DNA from: Veronia pacifica
Lineage (GTDB): Bacteria > Pseudomonadota > Gammaproteobacteria > Enterobacterales > Vibrionaceae
DNA: 64,000 bases
Reading direction: 5' to 3'
NCBI RefSeq assembly: GCF_001707825.1
Contig: NZ_LYBM01000015.1
Coordinates: forward strand, 36,203-100,202
Shown: piece after piece, positions 24,311 through 33,850 of the stretch
Numbering within the stretch: position 1 is the stretch's first letter
How the letters are laid out: each line of letters starts with the position of its first letter
Program-made: the position numbers and the translations under genes
Notes under the pieces: generated by a model
The model's input: the letters and a program-made list of their open reading frames with translations, nothing else
The model's database searches: none
Told to the model about the DNA's origin: nothing

Positions 24311-24338
24311 AAAACGGCCTTTCAAGCCGTTTTTTCTG
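24311..24338. terminator. Bidirectional terminator between ykgJ-like and slyD-like genes
   Basis: Stem AAAACGGC/GCCGTTTT (24311-24318 with 24326-24333) with flanking A and T runs. Confidence 0.85.
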
Positions 24339-24355
24339 TTTTTTGATACTGACAA

Positions 24356-24814
24356 TCAGTGTGCATGACCATGGCTGAGTTCTTCATCAGTCGCATCGCG
24401 AACTTCGACCACCTTACCAACAAAGTGCAATCCCTTACCGGCAAGGGGATGATTGCCATCAACAACCACTTTGTCATCAGTCACACTGACAACCGTTACT
24501 TGAATGTCACCCTTCGGGCCATTAGCAGTAAACACCATACCTTCTTCTATGTTGTCGACTCCCTGGAATGCAGCGCGCTGTACTTCCTGCACGAGTTCCT
24601 CAACGCGCGGACCGTAAGCTTCCTCAACCTCTAAGCGGACGTCAAAGGCATCACCAGCGGCTTTGCCAGCGAGACCTGTCTCCAGCCCCGGAATCACTTG
24701 ACCTGCACCGAAGATGAATGCCATTGGCTCATCTGATTCGTTCGAGTTAATAACTGCTCCGTCGAGGTCCTGTACCGTGTACTCGATAACTACAACTTTA
24801 TCTTTCTCAATCAT
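24356..24814 (-). CDS. SlyD-like FKBP-type peptidyl-prolyl isomerase
   Basis: A 152-residue cytoplasmic prolyl isomerase/chaperone. The split FKBP domain is interrupted by an insert-in-flap domain: FGAGQVIPGLETGLAG, YGPRVEELVQEV and VDGNHPLAGKGLHF are all family hallmarks. Unlike E. coli SlyD, it lacks the long metal-binding histidine/cysteine tail and ends in a short GHAH, so nickel binding would be weak. It is therefore a short SlyD paralogue rather than SlyD itself. Confidence 0.9.
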   Translation of the reverse strand: MIEKDKVVVIEYTVQDLDGAVINSNESDEPMAFIFGAGQVIPGLETGLAGKAAGDAFDVRLEVEEAYGPRVEELVQEVQRAAFQGVDNIEEGMVFTANGPKGDIQVTVVSVTDDKVVVDGNHPLAGKGLHFVGKVVEVRDATDEELSHGHAH

Positions 24815-24993
24815 TACAATAAATCCTTGTTCAGTCCTTAAAATTTATCTCAAGCAACGTAACGACTCTCGTCGTATCAATTATTTATCCAGCTACAACT
24901 ATTTCCAAGTCTAGTTGATATTCGGTTTTATACTGCGACAATGGATAAAATAATGTTTATTTTCAATCCACTGCCGACAAGTAATAGTGATGG

Positions 24994-25731
24994 TCAGCAC
25001 CATAGCCCACGAATTGGGTGAACAGGTGAATATCTGTGAGCAACCTGTGCCTGCAACAACTCTGCTGTCGCTATCGCATCTGTCATCGCGTTGTGTCCCT
25101 GATAAAAGGGTAACTTATATCTGGAACGGCTATCTGCGAGCCTGACTGAAGCCATAGGTTTGTTTATCAACCATGACAAGCATTTATGCCATGGTCGGCG
25201 ATGAAACCTTGCCTCTATCTCCAGAGTATCAACCACAGGGAACAATACGCCCTCACCTATCCGTCTTTTTAACGCTTGATCAAAAAAGTTTCGCTCTATA
25301 CGACGGTAATGCACCACAACAATTTTCCCAGCCAGCGCTTCCAATACTTCATCCAGTACTCCACGTAAATCTGGCGCTTCTTTAATATCACTATGAGTAA
25401 TGCCGTGTATCACCACAGACTCTTCTGCCAGAGGCTTTCGAGGGTTCAAGATCCAGTGCCTTGCCTGATTACAATATATTCGAGACAACGAAAAAGGCAC
25501 AAGTCCGATACTGACTATGTCACTGTGTGCATGTTCGAGCCCAGTAGTTTCAAAATCAAGGGCAACAAAATCCACATCTGATAAGGGAGTCGCACCATCA
25601 ACGACTCCTGTTTGATAAAACTTTTTAAGTCGACTGTCTTTTGCCTTTTTACCGAGGCGTTTGTTGATTAACGTCCAATCTGGCCCTCTCGGGCCACCAG
25701 CAAGTCTTTCATCTCTTCCTAAGTACAGCAT
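24994..25731 (-). CDS. DEDDh 3'-5' exonuclease (DnaQ-like)
   Basis: A 245-residue exonuclease of the DNA polymerase III epsilon/RNase T superfamily. The three Exo motifs are present: DFETTG (Asp59, Glu61), the middle HYRRIERNFFD region with an aspartate, and GHNAMTDAIATAELL giving the histidine and last aspartate of DEDDh. The substrate is unknown. It lies 6 bp downstream of the CBS/nucleotidyltransferase gene and is clearly co-transcribed with it, a pairing recurrent in gammaproteobacteria. Confidence 0.9.
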   Translation of the reverse strand: MLYLGRDERLAGGPRGPDWTLINKRLGKKAKDSRLKKFYQTGVVDGATPLSDVDFVALDFETTGLEHAHSDIVSIGLVPFSLSRIYCNQARHWILNPRKPLAEESVVIHGITHSDIKEAPDLRGVLDEVLEALAGKIVVVHYRRIERNFFDQALKRRIGEGVLFPVVDTLEIEARFHRRPWHKCLSWLINKPMASVRLADSRSRYKLPFYQGHNAMTDAIATAELLQAQVAHRYSPVHPIRGLWC

Positions 25732-25737
25732 TTATAA

Positions 25738-27660
25738 TCAGTTTCCTCTATTTGGCTGATAGCGAAACTTCAGAAAACTCTGGGCATTACTCAGGATCTG
25801 AAAAGCATCTTTCAGGTGACGTTTATCAAAGTCAGAGAGGTTTTCTGGCTCAATGTTATTGTCAGGGTCTATACCAGCCTCGATATCCAGCGCCTGATGT
25901 CTTATCCGAACAGTAGAAATAAACTCTAAGGCATCTCGTAAGTCTGCTGCCCTGCCGGTAGGGAGAATTCCCGCTTCAATAATGTCGTCGAGGCGTTCAA
26001 ACGAGTTCTGAGCACGTGAGTCAATTGCGAGAGCGTGAACCCGAATGAGTTCGGCCAACGGCGCTGCCCCGCGCCGCTTCAGATTGATAGAGTTTTTATG
26101 TCGACCGTCCTGCTCCATCACAAAGCCCCTAAAAAAACCCAGTGGTGGTTTACGGCTCAGCGCGTTTCTTGCCATGCAGGCAAGAAAACGGTTGTTGCGA
26201 CGCGCTCTGCGGCCTACGAATGCTTTCAACTGTTCTGCCCAGTTCGTCGCCCCCCAGACACCATCAAGGTCGAAGAAAATAGAACTATTGAGCAAAGATT
26301 TGGGGTTGGGTTCATCTATCCACTCAGAAAAGGTACGTTCCCATTCTGAACGGGTTTTTCTCCACTCTGGATTAACAGCCATGATGTTGCCCTTGCAATA
26401 AGGATAACCACAGAGGTTTAACCCGTCACAAACGAAGGTTGCCAATGCACTGAAATACTCTTCGTGCTCACTGGGATCGTATCTGTCATCAAGAATGATC
26501 GCATTATCCTGATCTGTGACAATCAACTGCTCATCACGTGCCATTGACCCGAGAGCAAGAAAACAATAAGGCACTGGTGGGGAACCCAACTTCTCTTCAG
26601 CCAGCTCAAGCAATCGCTGCTTAAAGCTTCGTCCAATCACTGCCATCGCACTTCCGATCATGTGAGAGTTTGCGTCTTCATTAACCATACGCACAAAGCA
26701 TGGCTTGACGTCTTGAGACAGAGAGACCAGATCCTCAACGGACTGTTGATTGAAAATGCTACTGACCAGAAAAAGGCTACTCTGGGATTCGTAGCGGACA
26801 ATGTCAGACATTGAGATCACGCCGATCGGTATATCACGGCGTAAAATAGGTAGGTTGTGGAGGTTATTACGCAGCATGACCAACATTGCCTCAAATACAT
26901 AGGCATTGTGGTCAAGAGACATGACCTGTGGTGACATAATATCTGAAATAAGGGTATCAGGCGATCGCCCCTCTGCCAGAACGAGATTACGAAGATCTCT
27001 GTCGGTTACTATGCCAGCAAGCCCGCCTGGCACATTCGACTCATCCGCTCCATGAGAGTCAATATCAATGTCAGGTTGTCCCGTTTCAATGTCAGAATAG
27101 AGGACCAGGACTGAAGATACATCGTCAGCCGCCATCACTTCTGCCGCTTCACGCACAGTCGCCTGTTCAGTGACAGATATGGGTTCGCGCATTATCAGGG
27201 AACGTACTTTCGAGGTCGTCAGGTCGTTACTGTCATGGTGATTTTCGACTGCTTGCCGGAGCCTTGTCCGACCCTCAATTTCGACAAAATCAGCAAATTG
27301 TTCAAATTCCTCGAACAGACTGTCGAATACCTTATCGGGTATAAAGTAGATGAGTGTATCCTCCAGCGCCTTTGCTGGAAGACGTACTTTCCGGTTCATC
27401 AGGAGCCCCATTTGCCCGAACAGGTCACCAGTCGTCAAGCGATTGTACAACTCACCATTTCGCCGGAATATTTCCACAGAACCGCTTCTTACCACAGACA
27501 AGTCATGGATAGGATCACCAAACTTGAGGATCTCAGACCCCGCTCTGAAATATGCAATTTCTATTTGCTGGGCAATACTATCGACCGTATCTGACGGCAA
27601 TTCATCAAAAGGCGCATACTGGGCCAGAAAGCTGGCCACCTCTCTCTGTTCAGCTTCCAC
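25738..27660 (-). CDS. cNMP-binding / CBS / DUF294 nucleotidyltransferase-like protein
   Basis: A signalling-type cytoplasmic protein of about 640 residues. Domains in order: a cyclic-nucleotide-binding-like domain (about 20-130, FRAGSEILKFGDPIHDL and GDLFGQMGLL), a CBS pair (about 150-290), a nucleotidyltransferase-like domain with GSMARDEQLIVTDQDNA (about 375-395) and the DUF294 C-terminal helical domain. The frame could begin at TTG 27684, but GTG 27660 has a properly spaced GGAG and is preferred. In vibrios such genes usually neighbour a transporter and an exonuclease; here the neighbour upstream is a BCCT transporter. Confidence 0.88.
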   Translation of the reverse strand: MEAEQREVASFLAQYAPFDELPSDTVDSIAQQIEIAYFRAGSEILKFGDPIHDLSVVRSGSVEIFRRNGELYNRLTTGDLFGQMGLLMNRKVRLPAKALEDTLIYFIPDKVFDSLFEEFEQFADFVEIEGRTRLRQAVENHHDSNDLTTSKVRSLIMREPISVTEQATVREAAEVMAADDVSSVLVLYSDIETGQPDIDIDSHGADESNVPGGLAGIVTDRDLRNLVLAEGRSPDTLISDIMSPQVMSLDHNAYVFEAMLVMLRNNLHNLPILRRDIPIGVISMSDIVRYESQSSLFLVSSIFNQQSVEDLVSLSQDVKPCFVRMVNEDANSHMIGSAMAVIGRSFKQRLLELAEEKLGSPPVPYCFLALGSMARDEQLIVTDQDNAIILDDRYDPSEHEEYFSALATFVCDGLNLCGYPYCKGNIMAVNPEWRKTRSEWERTFSEWIDEPNPKSLLNSSIFFDLDGVWGATNWAEQLKAFVGRRARRNNRFLACMARNALSRKPPLGFFRGFVMEQDGRHKNSINLKRRGAAPLAELIRVHALAIDSRAQNSFERLDDIIEAGILPTGRAADLRDALEFISTVRIRHQALDIEAGIDPDNNIEPENLSDFDKRHLKDAFQILSNAQSFLKFRYQPNRGN

Positions 27661-27681
27661 TCTTTGTCTCCAAAAAAGTAG

Positions 27682-27706
27682 CAAGGCAGATCGATGATCT
27701 GCCTTG
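27682..27706 (-). terminator. Terminator of the BCCT transporter gene
   Basis: Eleven-base inverted repeat (27682-27692 with 27696-27706), followed on the minus strand within a few bases by T6. It sits 22 bases upstream of the next gene's start. Confidence 0.7.
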
Positions 27707-27737
27707 ATGATATCACTCTAATTGCTGAGTATTAATT

Positions 27738-29372
27738 TTAACTTTTAGGCTCGCTTGCGAGCCCTTTCACCACCGAAATACAGGCAACCAACAATACAAT
27801 GGTAAACGGAAATCCGGTCGAAACCGCCATTGCCTGCAAAGCAACCAGCCCGCCACCAAGTATCAGAGCAATGGCGACTAATCCTTCAAACGTACACCAG
27901 AAAACGCGTTGTGGCTTAGGTGCGTCAACTTTTCCGCCTGCTGAAATCGTGTCTATGACTAAGGAGCCTGAGTCTGAAGACGTCACAAAGAAAACCACCA
28001 CCAGAATAATACCAATGAATGAAGTTATTGATGACAGAGGAAGCGCATCCAGCATTGCAAACAACTGGAGCGGTAATGCAGCTTCAGTCACGGCTGTATA
28101 ACCATCATTAACCAGCTGGCTGATTGCCGTTCCGCCAAATGCGGTCATCCACAACACACAGGCCGTCGAGGGGATAAGCAACACGCAAACAATAAACTCT
28201 CGAACACTTCGTCCGCGTGATACGCGCGCAATAAACATACCTACGAATGGCGACCATGAAATCCACCACGCCCAGTAAAATGCGGTCCAACCTTGTGAAA
28301 AGTTCGCATCCTCACGGCCAAATGGCATAGAAAGAGCGGGAAGATTTTCAAGATATGACCCTATGTTGCTGAAGAATCCACCTAAAATGGCCAGCGTTGG
28401 CCCTGCGACAATAACAAACAACAAGAGAAGTATCGCCAGGCCCATGTTGATTTCCGATAATCGTTTAACACCAGCGTCTAGGCCTGCCAGTACCGATGTC
28501 AGAGCCAACAAGGTGATCAACACAACCAAAACGATCTCGGTAATTTCTCCAGTGGGAATGCCAAACAAATAATTCAGGCCAGCCGCAGCCTGAGAAGCAC
28601 CAAGCCCCAAGGACGTTGCCAAACCAAACAGGGTAGCAACAACAGCAAGAATATCGATGACATGCCCCACCCAGCCCCAGACGGCTTCGCCGAACAGTGG
28701 ATAAAACACAGACCGTATTGTGAGGGGTAATCCCTTATTGAAGGAGAATAGTGCCAGTCCAAGAGCGAGAACCGCATAAATAGCCCATGGATGAAGACCC
28801 CAATGATAAATTGTTGCAGCCATGGCAAGACCACGAGCAGCCTCCGGGTCGCCAGCAGCAGCTCCTAATGGTGCCCAGTCGGTCCTTACACCGCCTTCAC
28901 TGGCAGTACCGCCGAGCGACGAAGCGTAGTGAGATAAGGGCTCTGATACGCCATAAAACATCAGTCCTATGCCCATACCTGCTGCAAATAACATCGAAAA
29001 CCAGCCTAGATATGAATAATCAGGAATTGCCTCAGTACCACCCAAACGAACTTTACCGAGAGGCGAAACAATCAAAAAGAGGCAAAGAAGAACAAAGATA
29101 TTCCCTGCACTGAGGAAAAACCAATCAAGGTTTGATGTTAGCCAACTTCTGACATCACCAAATAGGGGCGCTACCTGATTCTGAAAAATCAGTGTGGCGG
29201 CAACAAAAAGGATGATAGCAAGGCCGGATACCAAAAAGACCCGGTTATGGATATCCAAACCGAATGGACCAATGCTGAGAGCAATATTATCTTGCCCTAC
29301 CTGATAGTCGGTATCTATTGGGTTCACCTTGCCATCAGGGACCATTAATTCTTCGTGGCTTTTGTCACTCAA
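27738..29372 (-). CDS. BCCT family transporter (betaine/choline/carnitine type)
   Basis: A 544-residue secondary transporter with about 12 membrane segments. It carries the BCCT signature: MGIGLMFYGVSEPLSHY, HWGLHPWAIYA and the tryptophan-rich FYWAWWISWSPFVGMFIARVS in two parts. Such transporters take up quaternary-ammonium osmolytes with sodium or protons. The reading frame is open from 29474, but a TTG at 29372 with AAGGAG six bases before it is the best start (LSDKSHEELM). Substrate is not decided by sequence; osmoprotection is the family role. Confidence 0.9.
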   Translation of the reverse strand: MSDKSHEELMVPDGKVNPIDTDYQVGQDNIALSIGPFGLDIHNRVFLVSGLAIILFVAATLIFQNQVAPLFGDVRSWLTSNLDWFFLSAGNIFVLLCLFLIVSPLGKVRLGGTEAIPDYSYLGWFSMLFAAGMGIGLMFYGVSEPLSHYASSLGGTASEGGVRTDWAPLGAAAGDPEAARGLAMAATIYHWGLHPWAIYAVLALGLALFSFNKGLPLTIRSVFYPLFGEAVWGWVGHVIDILAVVATLFGLATSLGLGASQAAAGLNYLFGIPTGEITEIVLVVLITLLALTSVLAGLDAGVKRLSEINMGLAILLLLFVIVAGPTLAILGGFFSNIGSYLENLPALSMPFGREDANFSQGWTAFYWAWWISWSPFVGMFIARVSRGRSVREFIVCVLLIPSTACVLWMTAFGGTAISQLVNDGYTAVTEAALPLQLFAMLDALPLSSITSFIGIILVVVFFVTSSDSGSLVIDTISAGGKVDAPKPQRVFWCTFEGLVAIALILGGGLVALQAMAVSTGFPFTIVLLVACISVVKGLASEPKS

Positions 29373-29678
29373 AATGTACTCCTTAACATAGATCGAGAAT
29401 CCATTCGGCCTCAATCTGGCTGATTCAATCTGAATTGTCAGCCAATGTTTTACATATATTTTTGGGACAAACATTGTAACAAATGATTTGAACTCAAACG
29501 TTTTTTTATCTGATTTTGTTACTTTTAGTGAAAGGTTTCATTGATGAGATGTTTGACGTGCCTTTTCTTGACCAAGGTTATTTAGAGCACGTTTTATAAA
29601 GGTCAGATATTACTCCTGACAGGCTGGGCCATTGAAAAGTGAGAAAGCGCTACAGATGCAGCGCTTTTACTGGCAAAG
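29373..29678. other. Gene-free stretch between BCCT and symporter genes
   Basis: About 300 bp. A modest inverted repeat AAAGCGC/GCGCTTT (29644-29650 with 29661-29667) may terminate nearby transcription; otherwise I see nothing definite. Confidence 0.45.
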
Positions 29679-30987
29679 TTACTGTGAAGCTGGACGAAGA
29701 TGAATCTCTTCATCTTTCTCGCCCGCATGGACATCGTTAAACGTATCGACGTCTAATGCACCTTCACTTTTCGCCACAATACAGGTGACCGCGCAATCCC
29801 CTGTAATATTGACCGCAGTTCGAATCATATCAAGTAAGCGATCAACACCCATGATCAAGGCAATTCCCTCCAGAGGCAAACCAACCTGATTAAGCACCAT
29901 AGCTAACATGACTAAGCCAACTCCTGGTACACCAGCGGTACCAATTGACGCTAATGTTGCCGTCATAATGACAGTGAGATAGTCACTCAGACTCAAATCA
30001 ATATTGAAGGCCTGTGCAATAAATACAGTTGCCACTCCCTGCATCATCGCAGTGCCATCCATATTGATGGTAGCGCCAAGAGGAATGGTGAATGATGCAA
30101 CTTTATTATCGGCGCCCATTCGACGTGTAGCTGTCTCCATTGAGACAGGAATGGTGGCATTTGAAGACGCTGTCGAGAATGCAAACATTACTGCATCTTC
30201 CATTTTCTTTAGGAAGATTTTAGGGTTCAAGCCAGTGAATAGCCGGAATAAAGTAGTGTAAGTAACGGTAGCGTGAATGACCAAGGCCCCCACAAGCACC
30301 ATAAAGTAAGCAAAAAGACTAACGATTGCCGATAAACCAATAGTTGTAAACAGCTTGGCCATCAAACAAAAAAACACCATAAGGTGCAAGGTTCATCAGA
30401 AGCGCAACCAACTTTAAGATAACTTCATTCAGATCTTGGAAAAAATTGGCAATGCGCTCACCCGGCTTACCCGAGGCACTGATAGCGATACCAAATAAAA
30501 CAGCGAAAATAATTATCTGAAGGGTGTTACCCTGCGCCATGGAGCCTATTGGATTGGTTGGAAACATGCCAATAATCACTTGAGAAAGTGAAGGTGCTTC
30601 CGAGGCGGTAAAGGCGGCGGAGGACGATAAATCCGCCCCCTTACCCGGACCGACTAAAAGTGCCAGCCCGATCGCCAATGTAATTGCGAGTGCCGTCGTA
30701 CTAAGATAAAAAGCCAGTGTTTTACCGCCCAATCGACCGAGGGTCGCGATATCTTTTAATGCACTGGTTCCGCAAACCAAAGAGACAAATACGAGCGGAA
30801 CAACCAGCATCTTTAAGCTAGCAACAAAAATCTTACCGCCCGCATCAAACAAACCCTCAACCAGATAACTATGAACAAAGCCAGATTCTGGGAATAAAAA
30901 TCTAATAGCAAAACCTGAAACAATACCTAACACCATTCCCAGTAAAACGCGGCTGGTCAAAGATAGTTTTTTTGTTTGCACCATCAT
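29679..30987 (-). pseudogene. Dicarboxylate/amino-acid:cation symporter, split by a one-base frameshift
   Basis: A member of the DAACS (GltP/DctA/SstT) family. The first fragment covers the N-terminal membrane helices up to NLAPYGVF. The second covers the substrate-binding half with FSTASSNATIPVSMETATRR (HP1 loop with SSNAT), NMDGTAMMQGVA and GVPGVGLVMLAMVL. The break lies at an A7 tract (30368-30374), where six A would restore NLAPYGVFCLMAKLF and one 435-residue protein. The total of 1309 bp is one over a multiple of three. AAGGAG lies just upstream of the ATG at 30987. The homopolymer context makes a base-calling error plausible; a real polymorphism would inactivate transport. Confidence 0.85.
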
Positions 30988-31266
30988 TGCAAACTCTCCT
31001 TTTCGCGATATTTAAATTTCTTATCGCGCCGAGAGTAGCAGTCTCACCCCAATCTCAGTAAAGAGAAATTCTATTTATTTACCTTCAAATTTGCGATAAA
31101 TCACACAAAATAGACAGTGAAGGTACATTTATATTACATTTCTGTTTAACCGGAGGAAGGGATAAGGAAGAGGTCAAGAGGCAGTACTGAGTGATATATC
31201 CATAGATAACCCTCCCCAGTAATCAGCGTCTAAAAAACACTGACCACTGGGCGGTAAATTGTTTTA

Positions 31267-32463
31267 TCAAACAGCTTCGAAGAGGAAAAAGTATCCATAC
31301 GCAGCGATCATAGCCGGAATTGCAGAATAGATTGTCGCAACCAAAGCAGCCTTTGGTGCCAAAGCAATTGCGGGAAATAATGCATCTCCATCGTTGGAAA
31401 TCGCATTACCTATTTGAGTCGACATAGGCACGACACCACTAACATAGAGACTGGTAACCAGAATCTGAGGCCCACAACCCGGCAGCAGCCCTATTAACAC
31501 ACCCATAAGTGGCAGTAGCAACGCCCAACCGCTAAACACGCTAGACAGGTCGATATTGAGCCAGAAGACAGTCAATTCAAAAAGTAGAAATGCGCCAACG
31601 ACCCACACCAAGATAAAGTTAGTATCTTGCGCCACGCGCTGAAAGATATTTGACCCTCTAGTTTTTTGGTCTTCGGATACTGCAGATTGGTAGTTGGTTA
31701 TCTCACCATTAAAGGCCCACATTAATACCGCCAACACCGTCAATATGGCACCAACATACTCTATCGTACCCTCGGGCAGAAAGAAGACTTCGTTGGGGTC
31801 CAGCTGAAAAGAACCGATAAGAGCAATTGCAAAACTCGGTAGTAATAAAATCTGCCAAAACTTTGCCTGAATGTACTTGATTGGACGCTTTTCCTCGGCA
31901 GCAGCCTCACTTGGGTCGACTTCCTGCACTTTGTACTCAGGGCGTAAAAAATCGATGCCGTGTATCTTGTCTATACACATACCAGATATCCATCCGACAA
32001 CTGAGCCCAACGCAACAATCATCAGTCCGTCTACCGGTCGGGTCGCCAGAAGCAGAAAAGCTGCGTCACCCATCGTGGCCGTGAGAACAGCAACGACGCT
32101 GCCGAAGCTTAGATTACCCCTCACATATTGAGTAACGACTACTATCGCGCCTCCACAACCGGGAAGCGCTCCCATAAAAGACGCAAATGAAACCTGCAAT
32201 AACTGACTACCAGCGAGCTTTTTTGTCCACTGATTGTTCTTATCAAAGCGTTCTGTCACAAAGTGGAACAATGCTAGGGTCGCTGCTACGTAGCTTGCCA
32301 CCTGCCAAAATGCGTCAGAGAGCACACCAGTAACCAGCTCATGGGTGTTGGGCGCGAGCATTAAAGCGACGAGAATTGCGGGTACTAAAAGTCTTCTTTT
32401 CTCTATGATAAACAAGGGGCTGTTCACGCCCTGACTTGTTATCTTTTTAAGGGTTTCAGGCAT
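31267..32463 (-). CDS. Putative heavy-metal (manganese/arsenic-type) exporter, about 10 membrane segments
   Basis: A polytopic membrane protein of about 398 residues with an internal repeat. Each half carries a PGCG motif: MGALPGCGGAIVVVTQY and IGLLPGCGPQILVTSLY. This is the pattern of the family annotated as putative manganese transporter or 10-TM heavy-metal exporter (ArsP_2-like). The best start is ATG 32463 (MPETLKK). The frame is open further to a TTG at 32484, but that TTG falls inside a Fur box. Fur control and the conserved PGCG cysteines suggest metal export coupled to iron status. The actual substrate is an inference. Confidence 0.7.
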   Translation of the reverse strand: MPETLKKITSQGVNSPLFIIEKRRLLVPAILVALMLAPNTHELVTGVLSDAFWQVASYVAATLALFHFVTERFDKNNQWTKKLAGSQLLQVSFASFMGALPGCGGAIVVVTQYVRGNLSFGSVVAVLTATMGDAAFLLLATRPVDGLMIVALGSVVGWISGMCIDKIHGIDFLRPEYKVQEVDPSEAAAEEKRPIKYIQAKFWQILLLPSFAIALIGSFQLDPNEVFFLPEGTIEYVGAILTVLAVLMWAFNGEITNYQSAVSEDQKTRGSNIFQRVAQDTNFILVWVVGAFLLFELTVFWLNIDLSSVFSGWALLLPLMGVLIGLLPGCGPQILVTSLYVSGVVPMSTQIGNAISNDGDALFPAIALAPKAALVATIYSAIPAMIAAYGYFFLFEAV

Positions 32464-32483
32464 TTCATCAAGTTCCAATTGCA

Positions 32484-32502
32484 AATGATAACGATTATCA
32501 TT
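32484..32502. promoter_or_regulatory. Fur box upstream of the metal exporter gene
   Basis: AATGATAACGATTATCATT has eight-base arms that are exact inverted repeats around a 3-base centre. It fits the Fur consensus closely. It ends 20 bp upstream of the proposed ATG. Confidence 0.75.
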
Positions 32503-32908
32503 CTATTTCGTTTAAAGATGATTGCAAGACCAACTTAGCGGAAGAGTATGAAAAACTCAAAATACCTTTTTGTTACTGTCAAAGTTTTTGTACTTTGCTT
32601 CTATTGAGTGATTCATACTGCGCGTAGGTTTAGGGCTTGAAAAAGCCAAACAGTGGAAGTTGAAAAGATGAATAAATTGACAGGATAAAAGAAGGATTAT
32701 CATCGCAAGAATGAAAGTCTATTACTCAGAATTTTTCAGTGTAAAAGCTATTAGGATAATTAATATTATAAATGTCTAAATAGCTTGACGCTAAGGAATA
32801 GAGAAATAGACTGCGCAGATAAAATCCAATGATATTAAAATTAAAAATAGTTTTTCAAAATAGCATATAATTAAAATAACATCTCGCAGTCATACATACA
32901 TTATTTAA
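32503..32908. other. AT-rich gene-free stretch
   Basis: About 400 bp with no ORF I can support. It presumably contains the promoter of the metal exporter at its left end. No repeat unit was seen. Confidence 0.5.
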
Positions 32909-33085
32909 TTATGCTATTTTAATTTTTGGTCGTTTATTATGAACGAAAAAATTACAACCACAATCATCACATTCAAGCTTAGTCCATCCCCGATATATTA
33001 TTGTTTTCTCGTATAAATTTCTTTTAACCCGATGAAAGACAGTTCGCTTACCACATTTAGGACATGCCTTGGTGTGAAATGTCAT
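32909..33085 (-). CDS. Small zinc-ribbon protein (58 residues), unrecognised
   Basis: A short minus-strand ORF from ATG 33085 to TAA 32909. The product begins MTFHTKACPKCGKRTVFHRV and contains ECDDCGC. Two CxxC knuckles separated by about 28 residues predict one zinc ribbon. A GAGG element lies about 14 bases upstream of the ATG. It is lysine/arginine-rich (pI clearly basic), which fits nucleic-acid binding, but no function can be named. It stands alone in an AT-rich interval. Confidence 0.55.
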   Translation of the reverse strand: MTFHTKACPKCGKRTVFHRVKRNLYEKTIIYRGWTKLECDDCGCNFFVHNKRPKIKIA

Positions 33086-33850
33086 TTTAGTACTCTAGCC
33101 TCGTTAACTTTTAATTAAAAAAGAAATCACTAAGGGTTAATGTCAGTGTCAAGTCTGAAGATAAACTAATAGCTTACTGTTGACGATAGCTTCGTTATTA
33201 AATTCTTTAATAGAACGCTCTATACACAAAAAATAAGTACTACAGGTTATGATATTAACTCCACCAACAAACCATAAAATTAGTGCTAATATTTATTATT
33301 ATTCACTTAAAACTCTAACAGATTTCACTATATTAGTTATGATGCATATGTCACATTTTTAATAAAACATGTCTAATTTACTGTATACATATTGTGGTAT
33401 AAGACAAATTTACGCCCACATATCCCTATAAAAACTACTGTTAAAATGGACTTTGGCGATTTTTTACAGTTAATTCTCAAATTGTTAACATTACTATCAG
33501 TGGTGCTATTGATGCACGATAGCAATGGCCATCAAAATGGCGGTCTTTTATCATCTTCAAAGTAAAAATCACTTCTCATCAAACAAACATTTTGCAGGTC
33601 AAAGGGCACCAAGCTCGTCTACCTATATGACCGTCATATTGCCTTTGTCATTCACCCTTTAACATTCTCGATATACCAGTCGGCGGAGGGTAAGTCACTC
33701 TGGCTCCAATGACAGGTTGAATATTAGTTATAACTGGAACTGCCCCCCATTAATTAGCACTCACTTATTAAAAATAATCTACCAACGGGACAGTTTTCGC
33801 TAGCACTGGCTTCGGACGCCACAGAAGTACCGCGAAAATAAGGATGAGCA
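33086..33850. other. AT-rich gene-free stretch upstream of the di-haem peroxidase
   Basis: About 765 bp with no credible gene. A small hairpin (GCCAT/ATGGC at 33528-33541) lies in the middle. The promoter of the downstream peroxidase gene must lie in the right part. Base composition is visibly more AT-rich than the core genes. Confidence 0.45.
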
